Origin: JANPBY01 sp031430645
GTDB lineage: Bacteria > Actinomycetota > Actinomycetes > DATJPE01
DNA: 35,077 nt
Direction of reading: 5' to 3'
Assembly: GCA_031430645.1 (NCBI GenBank)
Contig: JANPBY010000118.1
Location: 1 to 35,077 of the forward strand
The notes below the pieces were generated by a model, which saw only the letters and a list, made by a program, of their open reading frames with translations, was not told the DNA's origin and did not search any database. The position numbers and the translations under genes are program-made. Each line of letters begins with the position of its first letter. Within the stretch, counting starts at the first letter, position 1. Positions 7,946-15,830 of this stretch are shown in pieces.

Positions 7946-8566
7946 ATGGATCCGTGGGAAGCGCTCGAACCCGACCGAACAGCCTTCGCCGACTACCTGT
8001 CGACCTTGACCCCTGCCGACTGGTCCGCCCCGAGCTGGTGCGACGACTGGGACGTCAAGGCAGTCGCAGCTCACCTACTTGTGCCGCCGACCAAGTCAAA
8101 AGGCAAAGTGTTCCTAGCCTTCGTCGGTTCGGGCTTCAATGTGAACAAGTTGAATGCTCGGTTCGTTTCCGAGCTCACTGCGTCGATGTCCACCGATCAG
8201 ATCGTGGAAACGACGCGCGAGACGGCCGGAGTTCGCAGCGCACCCCCGGGGTTGCCTCCCATCGGAGTCTTCAGCGAGCTCGCCGTTCATTCCACCGACA
8301 TCGCTCGGGCCATCGACAAACCGTTTTCGCTGCCGATCGACCACTACGTGATGGCGCTCGACCACATGAAGAGTGTTCAGCCCGTCCTTGGCTGCAAGCA
8401 ACGAATTGCGGGCTTGAAGTTGCAGGCCACCGATACGACCTGGTCAACCGGGGAGGGGCCCCTCGTCGAGGGACCCGCCGAGTTGTTGCTCGCGGCCATG
8501 ACGGGCCGGCGCGGCGCCCTGACATCGCTCACCGGTCCGGGTGTCGAGACCTTGAGCGCACGCTGA
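7946..8566 (+). CDS. Mycothiol-dependent maleylpyruvate isomerase family (DinB-like) protein
   Basis: A 206-residue protein of the MDMPI_N/DinB four-helix-bundle family, TIGR03083-like. The metal-binding set of mycothiol-dependent maleylpyruvate isomerase appears conserved: H43 in the VKAVAAHLL segment, and E111 and H115 in SELAVHSTDIA. WCDDWDVKAVAAHL is the typical N-terminal block (SxWxxWdVxdvxaHL). Family members use mycothiol as cofactor or act as metal-dependent thiol transferases; the substrate here is unknown. ATG 7946 is chosen with GGAGAG about eight bases upstream. A degraded copy of its middle (8334-8411) reappears at 10671-10750, so this gene has been duplicated locally. Confidence 0.8.
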   Translation: MDPWEALEPDRTAFADYLSTLTPADWSAPSWCDDWDVKAVAAHLLVPPTKSKGKVFLAFVGSGFNVNKLNARFVSELTASMSTDQIVETTRETAGVRSAPPGLPPIGVFSELAVHSTDIARAIDKPFSLPIDHYVMALDHMKSVQPVLGCKQRIAGLKLQATDTTWSTGEGPLVEGPAELLLAAMTGRRGALTSLTGPGVETLSAR

Positions 8567-8578
8567 GGATTCCATGTT

Positions 8579-8595
8579 CCCCCAGGGTCAGGGGG
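8579..8595. terminator. Short GC hairpin between convergent genes
   Basis: CCCCC (8579-8583), a seven-base loop, then GGGGG (8591-8595), located between the isomerase stop (8566) and the end of the convergent photolyase gene (stop at 8588). A short stem without a T run, so only a moderate call. Confidence 0.4.
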
Positions 8596-10063
8596 CAGTC
8601 GATCCGCGGTCGGCTTCTTGCTCGATCACAGCATCGAGGTCACTGAGTCGGTCCAACCCGCTCAGGGATTGGCCCATCCGCGGATTAGAGGCCAGCAGGC
8701 CCCGGTTGTGGTGCAGGAACGCCCAATAGCCAGCAGTGAACGGGCAGGCGTCCTGGCCGACTCGCTTGCGCGGGTCGTAGGGGCATGCGGAGCAGTGGTC
8801 GCTCATCCGGTTGATGTAGGCGCCCCCGGCGGCGTACGGCTTGGTAGCCATGACACCACCGTCGGCGTACTGCGACATCCCGACCACGTTGGGCACCATG
8901 ACCCAGTCGTAGCCGTCGACGAATGACCTGTGGAACCAGTCAGTGACCTCCGCAGGGTCCCACCCGCGCTGCAACGCGTAGTTCCCGAGCACCATCAGCC
9001 GCGGGATGTGGTGTACCCAGCCGTGGTCGCGCACCCCAGCCAGGGCATCAGAAAGGCAGGCCGCATCGACTGATTCCGCATCAAGATCGGCAAACCAGTC
9101 CGGCAGCGGGTTCGTCGCCTGCAACGCGTTGAGGGTGCGGTAGGACCTCGGGAGATGCCAGTACAGGTGCCAGACGAACTCACGCCAACCGATGACCTGC
9201 CGGATGAATCCCTCTACCGACCCCAGTGGGGCATGGCCGTTCCGGTAGGCGTCCTCTGCCCGGGAGATCACCTCGATCGGGTCGAGCAGGCCCAGGTTCA
9301 GGGGCGCGGAAAGCAAGGAGTGCGCCATCCACGGGTCAGCGGACAACATCGCGTCCTCATGCGGCCCGAACCCCGTCAGCCGTTGGGTAATGAAGTCGTC
9401 CAAGCTGGCCAGCGCCTCACCACGGGTGCCGGCGAACCTCCGCGGCCCGTCTGAACCGAGGAACGTGACGTGTCCCTCCCGCTCCCAGCGGTCAAGATCG
9501 TGGCGGACCTCGGCGTCTATCTCGTCCTCTGTCGGCCATTCGGGCTCTGGAACCCCGAGCGTTGCAGAGCGGGGCGGCGGTTCCCGGTTGTCGGCGTCGT
9601 AGTTCCACCTACCTCCGGCCGGTTCCTCACCATCCATCAAGACCCCCAGCCGGCGGCGAGTGTCGCGGTAGAAGTCCTCCATCAGCAGTCGCCGCCGTCC
9701 CCGGGACCGTGCCCACCGGTCGAAGTCCTCGGTGGCTGTGGCGAAACCACGCGCAGGCACAACCTCGATGTCGCCCCGGCCCTCGACAAATCGCAGAGCC
9801 GCGTGCGAGGTCGGGTGGCACACACTCAGCGGCTCACCGATGCCGTCCAGCGCTTCGCCATAGTTTTCGGCGCGCACGTAAGAGCACTGATCCCCCAGCT
9901 CCGCTGCCCGATGGCGCATCGCCGACAGCACCAGGTGCGCCTTAGCCCGGTGGAACCTGCGTCGGGCGAAGACCCCACGTGCTTCGACCATGAGCACCGG
10001 CTGGTCCGTGCTGTCCAGGAAGTGCGGGCCAAGCTGGTCTCCGAACAGCCAGCGCCTAGTCAC
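8588..10063 (-). CDS. Cryptochrome/photolyase, iron-sulfur (FeS-BCP, PhrB-like) class
   Basis: A 491-residue protein of the deoxyribodipyrimidine-photolyase-related class, which repairs UV photoproducts using FAD and light. It opens with RWLFGDQLGPHF, typical of this class. Four cysteines, C336, C424, C427 and C440, match the 4Fe-4S ligands of Agrobacterium PhrB (C350, C438, C441, C454) with a constant offset of 14, so the cluster should be present. The C-terminal FAD domain carries DWVMVPNVVGMSQYADGG and YINRMSDHCSACPY. Family knowledge suggests (6-4) photolyase activity. The start is the GTG at 10063; its ribosome binding site is weak. A 32-bp piece of this gene (9321-9352) is repeated at 10630-10661, just upstream of its own start. 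Confidence 0.9.
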   Translation of the reverse strand: MTRRWLFGDQLGPHFLDSTDQPVLMVEARGVFARRRFHRAKAHLVLSAMRHRAAELGDQCSYVRAENYGEALDGIGEPLSVCHPTSHAALRFVEGRGDIEVVPARGFATATEDFDRWARSRGRRRLLMEDFYRDTRRRLGVLMDGEEPAGGRWNYDADNREPPPRSATLGVPEPEWPTEDEIDAEVRHDLDRWEREGHVTFLGSDGPRRFAGTRGEALASLDDFITQRLTGFGPHEDAMLSADPWMAHSLLSAPLNLGLLDPIEVISRAEDAYRNGHAPLGSVEGFIRQVIGWREFVWHLYWHLPRSYRTLNALQATNPLPDWFADLDAESVDAACLSDALAGVRDHGWVHHIPRLMVLGNYALQRGWDPAEVTDWFHRSFVDGYDWVMVPNVVGMSQYADGGVMATKPYAAGGAYINRMSDHCSACPYDPRKRVGQDACPFTAGYWAFLHHNRGLLASNPRMGQSLSGLDRLSDLDAVIEQEADRGSTAP

Positions 10064-10140
10064 CTGGCCCAGTCAAGCGCACTTGCCCGATCCTCGCGAC
10101 GGCTTGCCTCTCCGGCGGAAGGTGACCGGCAGACAGGTCC

Positions 10141-10551
10141 GTGTCCTTGAGACAGACTGACGCGGTGCAGTGCGAGTTGGGGCTTCTGGGCGGCTTCGAA
10201 GCGGTGGTCAACGGCGACACGATCCCCGCAGCAGCCTGGCGCCACAAGCGCGCAATGCAGCTGGTCAAGATTCTCGCCCTGTCGCCCGGGCATCGGCTCT
10301 TGAACGAACAATTGGTCGACCTGTTGTGGCCGGATCCGTCCGCGGCGGCAGGTTCGGCAAACCTGCGCAAGGCAGCCCACTTCGCCCGTCAGACGCTTGG
10401 TGTCCCCGATGCGATCATGCTCGCCGACGGACGGATCGAGCTCCTTCCGCAGGCGGATCTGCGCATCGACGTCGACGAGTTCGAAAGCGCGGCGGACCTC
10501 GCGCTTCAATCCCGCGATCCCGTAGCGCTCGCCTCGTCGATTGGGCTGTAG
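10141..10551 (+). pseudogene. SARP/AfsR-type regulator, N-terminal fragment only
   Basis: A 136-codon frame beginning at GTG 10141. It contains a winged-helix DNA-binding domain of the OmpR/SARP type (CELGLLGGFEAVVNG, then WRHKRAMQLVKILALSPGHRLLNEQLVDLLWPD) followed by the first residues of a bacterial transcriptional activation domain (SANLRKAAHFARQTLG; DLRIDVDEFESAAD). SARP-type regulators usually have at least 250 residues; this frame stops before most of the activation domain, and the following DNA encodes unrelated fragments. It is therefore a truncated regulator remnant, although a short DNA-binding peptide could still be made. SARP proteins commonly control secondary-metabolite genes. 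The neighbouring B12 enzyme and methyltransferase could be former targets, but that is inference. Confidence 0.7.
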
Positions 10552-10555
10552 GCCG

Positions 10556-10627
10556 GAGAAAGCGGCGTACGACCCGGTCAACCTGTTCCGGGTGAACCGA
10601 AACGTCCTGCCCGCCCCAGGTCCGTGA
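10556..10627 (+). pseudogene. C-terminal remnant of a berberine-bridge-type FAD-linked oxidoreductase
   Basis: One 23-codon stretch ending at TGA 10625-10627 contains KAAYDPVNLFRVNRNV. This is the conserved end of BBE-domain FAD-dependent oxidoreductases (K-x-x-YDP-x-NLFR-x-N-x-N-I). Nothing upstream in this frame belongs to such an enzyme: the SARP fragment ends five bases earlier. It is a fragment only. Confidence 0.6.
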
Positions 10628-10629
10628 CC

Positions 10630-10661
10630 TGCGCCGTCCACGGGTCGGCGGACAACATCGC
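10630..10661. repeat. 32-bp duplicate of a photolyase gene segment
   Basis: Thirty of 32 bases match 9321-9352 inside the photolyase gene, in the same strand orientation. It lies directly after the oxidoreductase remnant and before the isomerase fragment, so it is part of a patchwork of gene pieces. Confidence 0.7.
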
Positions 10662-10670
10662 CTCGTGCGA

Positions 10671-10750
10671 CCGATCGACCAATACCTGACGGCGCTCGAC
10701 CACGTGAAGAACGCCGGCCCGTCCTTGGCTGCAAGCAACGAGTCGCGGGG
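10671..10750 (+). pseudogene. Internal fragment of a mycothiol-isomerase-like gene
   Basis: About 80 bases match 8334-8411 of the intact isomerase gene. The intact gene encodes PIDHYVMALDHMKS and PVLGCKQRIAG; this copy encodes PIDQYLTALDHVKN and, after a frame change, PVLGCKQRVAG. Start and end of the gene are absent. The B12 enzyme gene begins about 60 bases later. Confidence 0.7.
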
Positions 10751-10813
10751 GTGCTACCCAGCGGGGAGATCGTCAGCGTCGCCAGCCTACGCAGGCGAGA
10801 GTACCTTCAGACG

Positions 10814-12547
10814 ATGGACACCGAGCCCAGGGTCCCTCTCATTTCCCCCGGCACTGCCATCGGGGCAACGGCACTCGCCGAGGGGCTGAAACTCGGCGCC
10901 GCGATCACCCCGGACACAACGGCGTTCCACGAGTACTACGGCGTGCGTAGCGAGGTCGAGCACCGCCGGGCGAAGGCTGCTCGAGGTGAGATCACGTGGC
11001 GGATGATCATGGGTCTGGCGAGCCTGGAGGAACATCTCGACGGCCTCAAGCAACTCCACGAGCACGGTGTTCAGACCGGTGTCGTGATCGACACGGGCCT
11101 GATCATCCCCAACTGGGTGACGGGCTTGCCGCCTGATGTACGAGCGAAGGCACCGAAGGGCACCAGCTTCGTCCTCGACGGGTACGAGGCCCACCGAGCA
11201 ATCGCCCAGGCAGCCCCGATTATGCCGGCGTTCAACGACTGGCACATCGGCTCGCCGTACGCCAGCCACAACACCCTGGACGCGGTTCGCGCCGGCGGCA
11301 CCTACCACGGGGTCCTGTCCCAGTACACCTGGACCTTGCCCTACTTCGACGATGAGGTCGCCCTCGTCGTCGACAACGTCCGCGCCATCGGCATCGTGGC
11401 CGCTCACCGTGCCAACGACATGGTCGTTGACACCTACCTCGATGACGGCCCACCCAGCCGGTTCGTCGACCTCGCCAGCTTCGTCGGATACGCCCTGTGT
11501 GAGCGGTACGTCGTAGAGCAACTGTGCGGGGCACGCTATTCAGCGGCATTCGGCCAGCTGGAAAGCAACATCCCGGACAAGATCGCGCTCTGGCTGGCTC
11601 TCGACGCCAGCCTCAAGTCCGACCACCCCAGCGTGTCCTACGTCTACGGCAACACCCTGGACGCCTCCGAGATCACCATCGCCGGAAACTTCGCGATCAC
11701 GTCCGCAGAGGTCATCGCCTTCACCCTGGCCGAACGCCGCTACCGCACCGGCACCACGATCCTTCCCAACCCTGCGACCGAGAAGGTGCGCGTACCCACG
11801 GTTCGCGAGATCATGGACGTGCATGAAGTCGCCCAGACGGCAGCGGCACGATCCGTCGACTTCGAGCGGCTCATCGCCTGGGACGAGATCGAACGCACCC
11901 GCGACGTCCTGATTGCCGGGGGCAAGGCCTTCTTCCAGAACGCGCTAGCCGGGCTGCGCACAGCCGGCGTTGACATCAGCGACCCGGTCCACGTCCTGCT
12001 CGCGTTGCGACGCCTCGACGCCCCCGAGATGGAGCGCATGTTCCACCCGGGTCCCCGCGACCCATCCGCACCCGACCTCGTCGCGCCGCTCGTCCCGGCC
12101 GAGTTCATCCGGCGCACCGGCGGGCTCGTCGACGCCGAGATCGATGCCATTCAACTGGCTGGCCTGTCCACTGCCGGGACCGGCCGCCGGTTCCTCGTCG
12201 CCTCCGCCGACACGCACTCGTACGCCCTGGGAGTCATCGTGTCTACCCTTCGACAGCTCGGCGCGGACGTCGTCGATGCCGGCGTGGACCGCAACCCGGA
12301 GGACCTCATCCGGCTGGCCGAGGAGAACGGATGGCCGGACATAGGCGTCAGCGCCCACAACGGCCAATGCCTTGCCTTCGCAGCACAGTTGCGAAGCCTG
12401 CTCGGAGGGCGCGACGTCCGTGTGTACATGGGTGGCAGACTCAACACCCTGAAGGGTGAGCAAGGCGAACCAGTCGACGCCACCGACGAACTGCTGCACC
12501 TGGGGATCATTCCGTGCGAGCGACCGCTGGACATGCTGACCTCCTAA
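10814..12547 (+). CDS. Glutamate (methylaspartate) mutase-like protein: E-type barrel fused to S-type B12-binding domain
   Basis: A 577-residue cytoplasmic protein. Residues of about 50-440 resemble the catalytic barrel of glutamate mutase subunit E: GLASLEEHLDGL parallels GVALLDEHIELL, and HIGSPYASHNTLDAVRAGG parallels the RHGTPDSRLLAEIIHAGG region. Residues from about 460 resemble the B12-binding subunit S: DTHS at D466/H468, then VSxxxGQ, then VYMGG. In adenosylcobalamin mutases the DxHxxG histidine binds cobalt; here D and H are kept but the G position is A471. Against GlmE as I remember it, the substrate-binding arginines are not conserved, so glutamate may not be the substrate. ATG 10814 is preferred; an upstream in-frame GTG at 10751 lies in fragment DNA. 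Known glutamate mutases use two separate chains. The small gene and methyltransferase follow after 220 bases. Confidence 0.72.
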   Translation: MDTEPRVPLISPGTAIGATALAEGLKLGAAITPDTTAFHEYYGVRSEVEHRRAKAARGEITWRMIMGLASLEEHLDGLKQLHEHGVQTGVVIDTGLIIPNWVTGLPPDVRAKAPKGTSFVLDGYEAHRAIAQAAPIMPAFNDWHIGSPYASHNTLDAVRAGGTYHGVLSQYTWTLPYFDDEVALVVDNVRAIGIVAAHRANDMVVDTYLDDGPPSRFVDLASFVGYALCERYVVEQLCGARYSAAFGQLESNIPDKIALWLALDASLKSDHPSVSYVYGNTLDASEITIAGNFAITSAEVIAFTLAERRYRTGTTILPNPATEKVRVPTVREIMDVHEVAQTAAARSVDFERLIAWDEIERTRDVLIAGGKAFFQNALAGLRTAGVDISDPVHVLLALRRLDAPEMERMFHPGPRDPSAPDLVAPLVPAEFIRRTGGLVDAEIDAIQLAGLSTAGTGRRFLVASADTHSYALGVIVSTLRQLGADVVDAGVDRNPEDLIRLAEENGWPDIGVSAHNGQCLAFAAQLRSLLGGRDVRVYMGGRLNTLKGEQGEPVDATDELLHLGIIPCERPLDMLTS

Positions 12548-12771
12548 CGTCAACGCGGGCACCCGCGGGTCCTCCAAAGACCTGCGTGCAATCATGCTCT
12601 TGTGCCCAGGAATGCGCCTCCGTCAGTGGCCAGCTCCTTCGTCATGTCAGAGGTGGCCGATCCGGTTCCGGAGCAGCAACACCCACTATGGCCGTTGTGG
12701 GTCTTAGCCCAAAGTAGCGACGGGGCGGGTGGGTCGCGTGCGGAGCAAAGCAGATCCGCGGCAAGGTCCGT

Positions 12772-12978
12772 GTGAGTCAGGACCGGCCTGACCCCGCGTA
12801 CGTCCTCGTCGGAGAAGAACTATCGGAGCCGACGTTGGCCCCGAGGCCGGCGTACACGTCTTTTCTCAAAGACCTGGGCGCCACGCCCAGGGAGTCAGCG
12901 GTGCTCCGCGATGTGCAAGCGATCCAAGCGGCTACCGCCCGTGCGACGGATCAGATTCACCTCGGCGCCACCCGGTGA
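12772..12978 (+). CDS. Small protein of unknown function upstream of methyltransferase
   Basis: A 68-residue frame starting at GTG 12772 with AAGG a few bases upstream. Its TGA overlaps the GTG of the methyltransferase (GTGA, four bases), the usual sign of translational coupling, which supports it being real. The protein is hydrophilic, with YVLVGEELSEP and TPRESAVLRDVQAIQAA segments and a helical C-terminal half; no family is recognised. It may instead be the last part of a longer gene lost upstream: the 220 bases before it hold no gene, only a GCGGG/CCCGC hairpin just after the B12 enzyme stop. Confidence 0.45.
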   Translation: MSQDRPDPAYVLVGEELSEPTLAPRPAYTSFLKDLGATPRESAVLRDVQAIQAATARATDQIHLGATR

Positions 12979-13765
12979 CCGCGCCGGGCCGGGGGCATAC
13001 TCTTGCGGCGTACTACTCCTCACACGCAGAGGCCTACGAGTCCCGATGGGCCTCGGCACTTGTGCCCGCAGGTGAGCAACTGCTCACGCGTCTCCCGCTC
13101 AGCACAGCCACGCGGGTACTCGACCTGGGAGCCGGCGTCGGCACCTTGGTTCCGTCGATCCGAATGGCGGCGCCGTTCGCAGTCATTACCGCCGCCGACC
13201 AGGCCTGGGGAATGGTTGCGCGGGCAGCGCGCACGGCCGACAGGGTAGTTGCTGACGCGGGCCGCCTTCCGTTCAAGCAGGCGTCTTTCGACGTGGTCGT
13301 GCTCGCCTTCATGCTCTTCTACGTGCCGGACCCCGTCAGTGTTCTGCGAAGTGTGCGCCGCGTGCTGGGCGCAGGGGGCAGCGTTGGCGTCGTCACTTGG
13401 GGAAAGATCGACCTGCACCGGCGCTGAGAATCTTCACCGATGCACTCGATCGGTCCGGTGCCCCCGCCGTGGATCCCTTCTTGGCAAAGCACGAACTGAT
13501 GGACTCTCCGGGCAAACTGGAGAATCTGATGGTCGAAGCCGGTTTCCACAACCCGACGGCGGAGGTGCTGAACTGGTCCGACCATCCGACGCTCAACGAG
13601 TTCATCGACCGGCACAGCGCGCTGAGCCGCAGGCTCGCGCTCCTCGACCGGCTGAGGCGGGAAGCTTTCCTCATCAACGTTCGAGAGCGCCTCCAGCCAT
13701 TGCCTTACGACAGCTTCCTTGATGCGAGCGAAGTCATCATGGCGACAGCCTCAGCCCCCCTTTGA
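12975..13765 (+). pseudogene. Class I SAM-dependent methyltransferase, interrupted by one frameshift
   Basis: The first frame starts at GTG 12975, overlapping the preceding small gene. It carries SAM motif I (VLDLGAGVG, residues 48-56), an acidic AADQ loop, and the post-I FMLFYVPDPVSVLRSVRRVLGAGG block, then stops at 13425-13427. The rest of the protein continues in the -1 frame from about 13400 (DRPAPALRIFTDAL... to ATASAPL) and stops at 13763-13765. Inserting one G in the AAAG run near 13405 gives a continuous protein of about 263 residues, normal for a ubiE/MenG-like small-molecule methyltransferase. The substrate is unknown. As written the gene makes only a catalytic-domain fragment; a single-base sequencing error is equally possible. 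Confidence 0.75.
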
Positions 13766-13915
13766 TCAACTAGTGCTGTTAGGCCGCTCTGGGCCGATGC
13801 CCGACCAGTTTCTCAGGGATTCGATCCCAGCGAAGTCGTCAGGATTGCGGGTGACCACCGGGAGGTCGTTGGCCACCGCGGTCGCCGCGATGGGCGCGTC
13901 GTACGAGACAGTCTG
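13766..13915 (-). pseudogene. VapC toxin (PIN domain), C-terminal fragment
   Basis: The minus strand encodes DAPIAATAVANDLPVVTRNPDDFAGIESL, the last active-site region of VapC PIN-domain ribonucleases (acidic D-x-x-IAATA followed by TRNxxDF). No N-terminal part is present. The segment 13814-13908 is about 80 percent identical to 18213-18307, inside another vapC fragment. A hepT fragment lies 600 bases away on the same strand, echoing the 18-19 kb arrangement. Confidence 0.7.
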
Positions 13916-13994
13916 GGCGATCCACCGACTGTGATTGCGGCCGGACGAATCCGGGCGCTTGTCCGTCGACGGCGGCAATACCTACAGTCGCCCT

Positions 13995-14531
13995 ATGACC
14001 TCGATGACGATGGCCGTCTCGCGGCCGTGGGGCGCGCTTAGCGGATCCGCGCTGCTCATCGGCGCGGCCCTCATCGCCGTCAAGTGCGTCACCATCCTGA
14101 TCACCGGAAATCAGCCCCCGTTGCTGTTCGAGATCTCCCCGATGTTCTTGGGGCTCGGAGTTCTTCTGCTCGCTCCCGCGCTCGACCTCGAGGGGAGCAA
14201 GAGGTGGATCGTGTCAGCATTTGGGCTGACGTCCCTGATCGCAGGCGTTGGGGCAGCAGCCACCGAGATTGCAGGCGAGGTCTTCGGTCCCGCGATCGCC
14301 ACGGCAACGCTGGCCGCCATCGGTGGCGCGGTCGTGAGCGGCTGGCACCCCAGAGGCGACACACGCAAACGCGCCCTCGTGCTGGTCGGACTTTCAGTCG
14401 TGCCCACGTTGGTGGTGGGTGGAATCCTCTCGGGAATCAACGAACGCCTGCTCGAGATCGGGTTGTTGGGCTACGCAGCCGTGTGGGGCCTTGCTGGCTT
14501 CAGACTGGTTGCGCGTTCACCAGTTGCCTAA
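13995..14531 (+). CDS. Hypothetical polytopic membrane protein
   Basis: A 178-residue protein with five or six predicted membrane helices, for example SALLIGAALIAVKCVTILI, PMFLGLGVLLLAPAL, WIVSAFGLTSLIAGVGAA, and a C-terminal LLGYAAVWGLAGFRLV. The family is not recognised. ATG 13995 is chosen. There is no ribosome binding site, but TACAGT lies seven bases upstream, so the mRNA could be leaderless. The gene is the only intact frame between a vapC fragment (13766-13915) and a hepT fragment (14528-14592), both on the other strand, as if it replaced the body of an older toxin-antitoxin locus. Confidence 0.55.
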   Translation: MTSMTMAVSRPWGALSGSALLIGAALIAVKCVTILITGNQPPLLFEISPMFLGLGVLLLAPALDLEGSKRWIVSAFGLTSLIAGVGAAATEIAGEVFGPAIATATLAAIGGAVVSGWHPRGDTRKRALVLVGLSVVPTLVVGGILSGINERLLEIGLLGYAAVWGLAGFRLVARSPVA

Positions 14532-14592
14532 CCTTGTTCGATCTCGTCAACCCGATCGAGCCAGGCCCTGATGTCAAGCATTCCTTGGCAAC
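14528..14592 (-). pseudogene. hepT (HEPN toxin) N-terminal fragment
   Basis: On the minus strand ATG 14581 opens LDIRAWLDRVDEIEQG and then TAG (14530-14528). This corresponds to residues 10-26 of the intact HepT at 18491-18853 (LHIKAWLARVDEIVERG). At DNA level 14538-14592 closely matches 18786-18843. The rest of the gene is absent; the fragment fills the gap between a membrane-protein gene and phoX. Confidence 0.65.
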
Positions 14593-14618
14593 GTGGGTGT
14601 AATCCCAGCTCGAGGAGG

Positions 14619-15830
14619 CTAGGTCCGGAACGGGCCGATGATCTCGAAGGTCATGCCGCGAGACCCGTCGGTGCCCCGCTGCGATGTGCAGTACAGCCTG
14701 GTGCCGTCGGGACTGAAAGCGAGTCCGGTGATCTCCGACTCCGGCTTCCAGCTGGAGGAGGGGACGGCGTTCTCGTCCTGCCCAGGCGATCCCTTCTCCC
14801 CGCCGCCATGCCCGACCAGTTGCAGGAACGGGGCAGCCACGCGATTGCGCTGGCCATCGGCCAGCAGGACGAGCTGAAGGTCGTCGGCATCCTCGCCGAC
14901 GAAGATGTCGCCTGACGTCTGGTGAACGGTGATGCAGTCGGGGTCGCGCAACGGTGCAGAGGCACCCATTTCCGCGGCGTCGTAGATGACCTCGATCCCC
15001 TGGGTGGCAGCGTTGTATGCCCACACTCGGTCGTCACCGGTCGTGGTGAGGTAGACATGGCCATCCGAGAACCAGGCCCCCTCACCTCGGTTGAAGGCAG
15101 TCGTTCTCTGTGATCGTTCGGGCTTGAGTGGGCTCACCTCGACCCAGGAGACAGTGTCGCCGGCGCTGCCGACCTTGGCCGCCTCGAGTACCCCACTGGA
15201 GAGGTCACCGAAGCTACGCGGCCGGAAGCGGTAGAACCGGCCGATTCCGTCATCTTCGGTGAGGTACACCCAACCTGTTGCCGGGTCCACCACGGCAGCC
15301 TCGTGCGCAAACTCACCCAACTTCGGGCGCTGCACACCTTGGCCGGGCCCGGTCGGGTCGCACTCCCAGACATGACCATTTCGGAACTCTTCACCGGACA
15401 ACCAAGTCCCCCAGGGGGTCGCACCGCCTGAGCAATTCCACTTCGTACCGCCGAGGATCCGATAGGCGTCAACGATGTCACCCGTGGCGTTGAAGCGGAT
15501 TGCTGCGGCCCCACCGGCGGTGCCATTCAGCTCGGAGTTGGCGGCGTAGATCCAGCCCCCGTCGGGGGTGGTGAACGTGGCGGCCCCGTCGGGCTCGCCC
15601 ACCCACTCGAAGTTGGTCCCCGCGACCCGGTCGCCTGTGAACCCCACGAGGCGCGCCGAGAACCCCTGTGGGAGACGGACTCCCCAGCGGTCGGGATTCC
15701 CGAGGGGACCGTACGGGCCAGGACCCACGACCGCCGGCTCCGCAAGTGCCTCGCGCCAGAACCCGAGGCTGTAAGTAAGAGCAGTGGACGCACCCAGTTT
15801 GAGAGCCGAGCGACGGGATAGGGATGTCAT
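14619..15830 (-). CDS. phoX: PhoX-family (DUF839) phosphatase with Tat signal
   Basis: A 403-residue secreted protein of the PhoX/DUF839 family, calcium- and iron-dependent alkaline phosphatases with a beta-propeller fold. The N-terminus SRRSALKLGASTALTYSLGFW is a twin-arginine signal, fitting proteins exported already folded with metal cofactors. Propeller-type segments follow: NFEWVGEPDGAATFT, WNCSGGATPWGTWLSGEE (an acidic ligand region typical of PhoX), LGEFAHEAAVVDPATGWVYLTEDD, GEGAWFSDGHVYLTTTGDDRVW, and a C-terminal ITGLAFSPDGTRLYCTSQRG. It is shorter than the large proteobacterial PhoX and closer to actinobacterial DUF839 proteins. The start is the ATG at 15830; its ribosome binding site is poor. 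No phosphate-regulon (pho) box was recognised. Exact substrate specificity is inferred from family only. Confidence 0.82.
   Translation of the reverse strand: MTSLSRRSALKLGASTALTYSLGFWREALAEPAVVGPGPYGPLGNPDRWGVRLPQGFSARLVGFTGDRVAGTNFEWVGEPDGAATFTTPDGGWIYAANSELNGTAGGAAAIRFNATGDIVDAYRILGGTKWNCSGGATPWGTWLSGEEFRNGHVWECDPTGPGQGVQRPKLGEFAHEAAVVDPATGWVYLTEDDGIGRFYRFRPRSFGDLSSGVLEAAKVGSAGDTVSWVEVSPLKPERSQRTTAFNRGEGAWFSDGHVYLTTTGDDRVWAYNAATQGIEVIYDAAEMGASAPLRDPDCITVHQTSGDIFVGEDADDLQLVLLADGQRNRVAAPFLQLVGHGGGEKGSPGQDENAVPSSSWKPESEITGLAFSPDGTRLYCTSQRGTDGSRGMTFEIIGPFRT

Noticed and set aside
10141..10551. The SARP fragment as a complete small regulator
   Set aside because: It stops before most of the activation domain and is followed directly by unrelated fragments. 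A truncated remnant is the better reading, although expression cannot be excluded.
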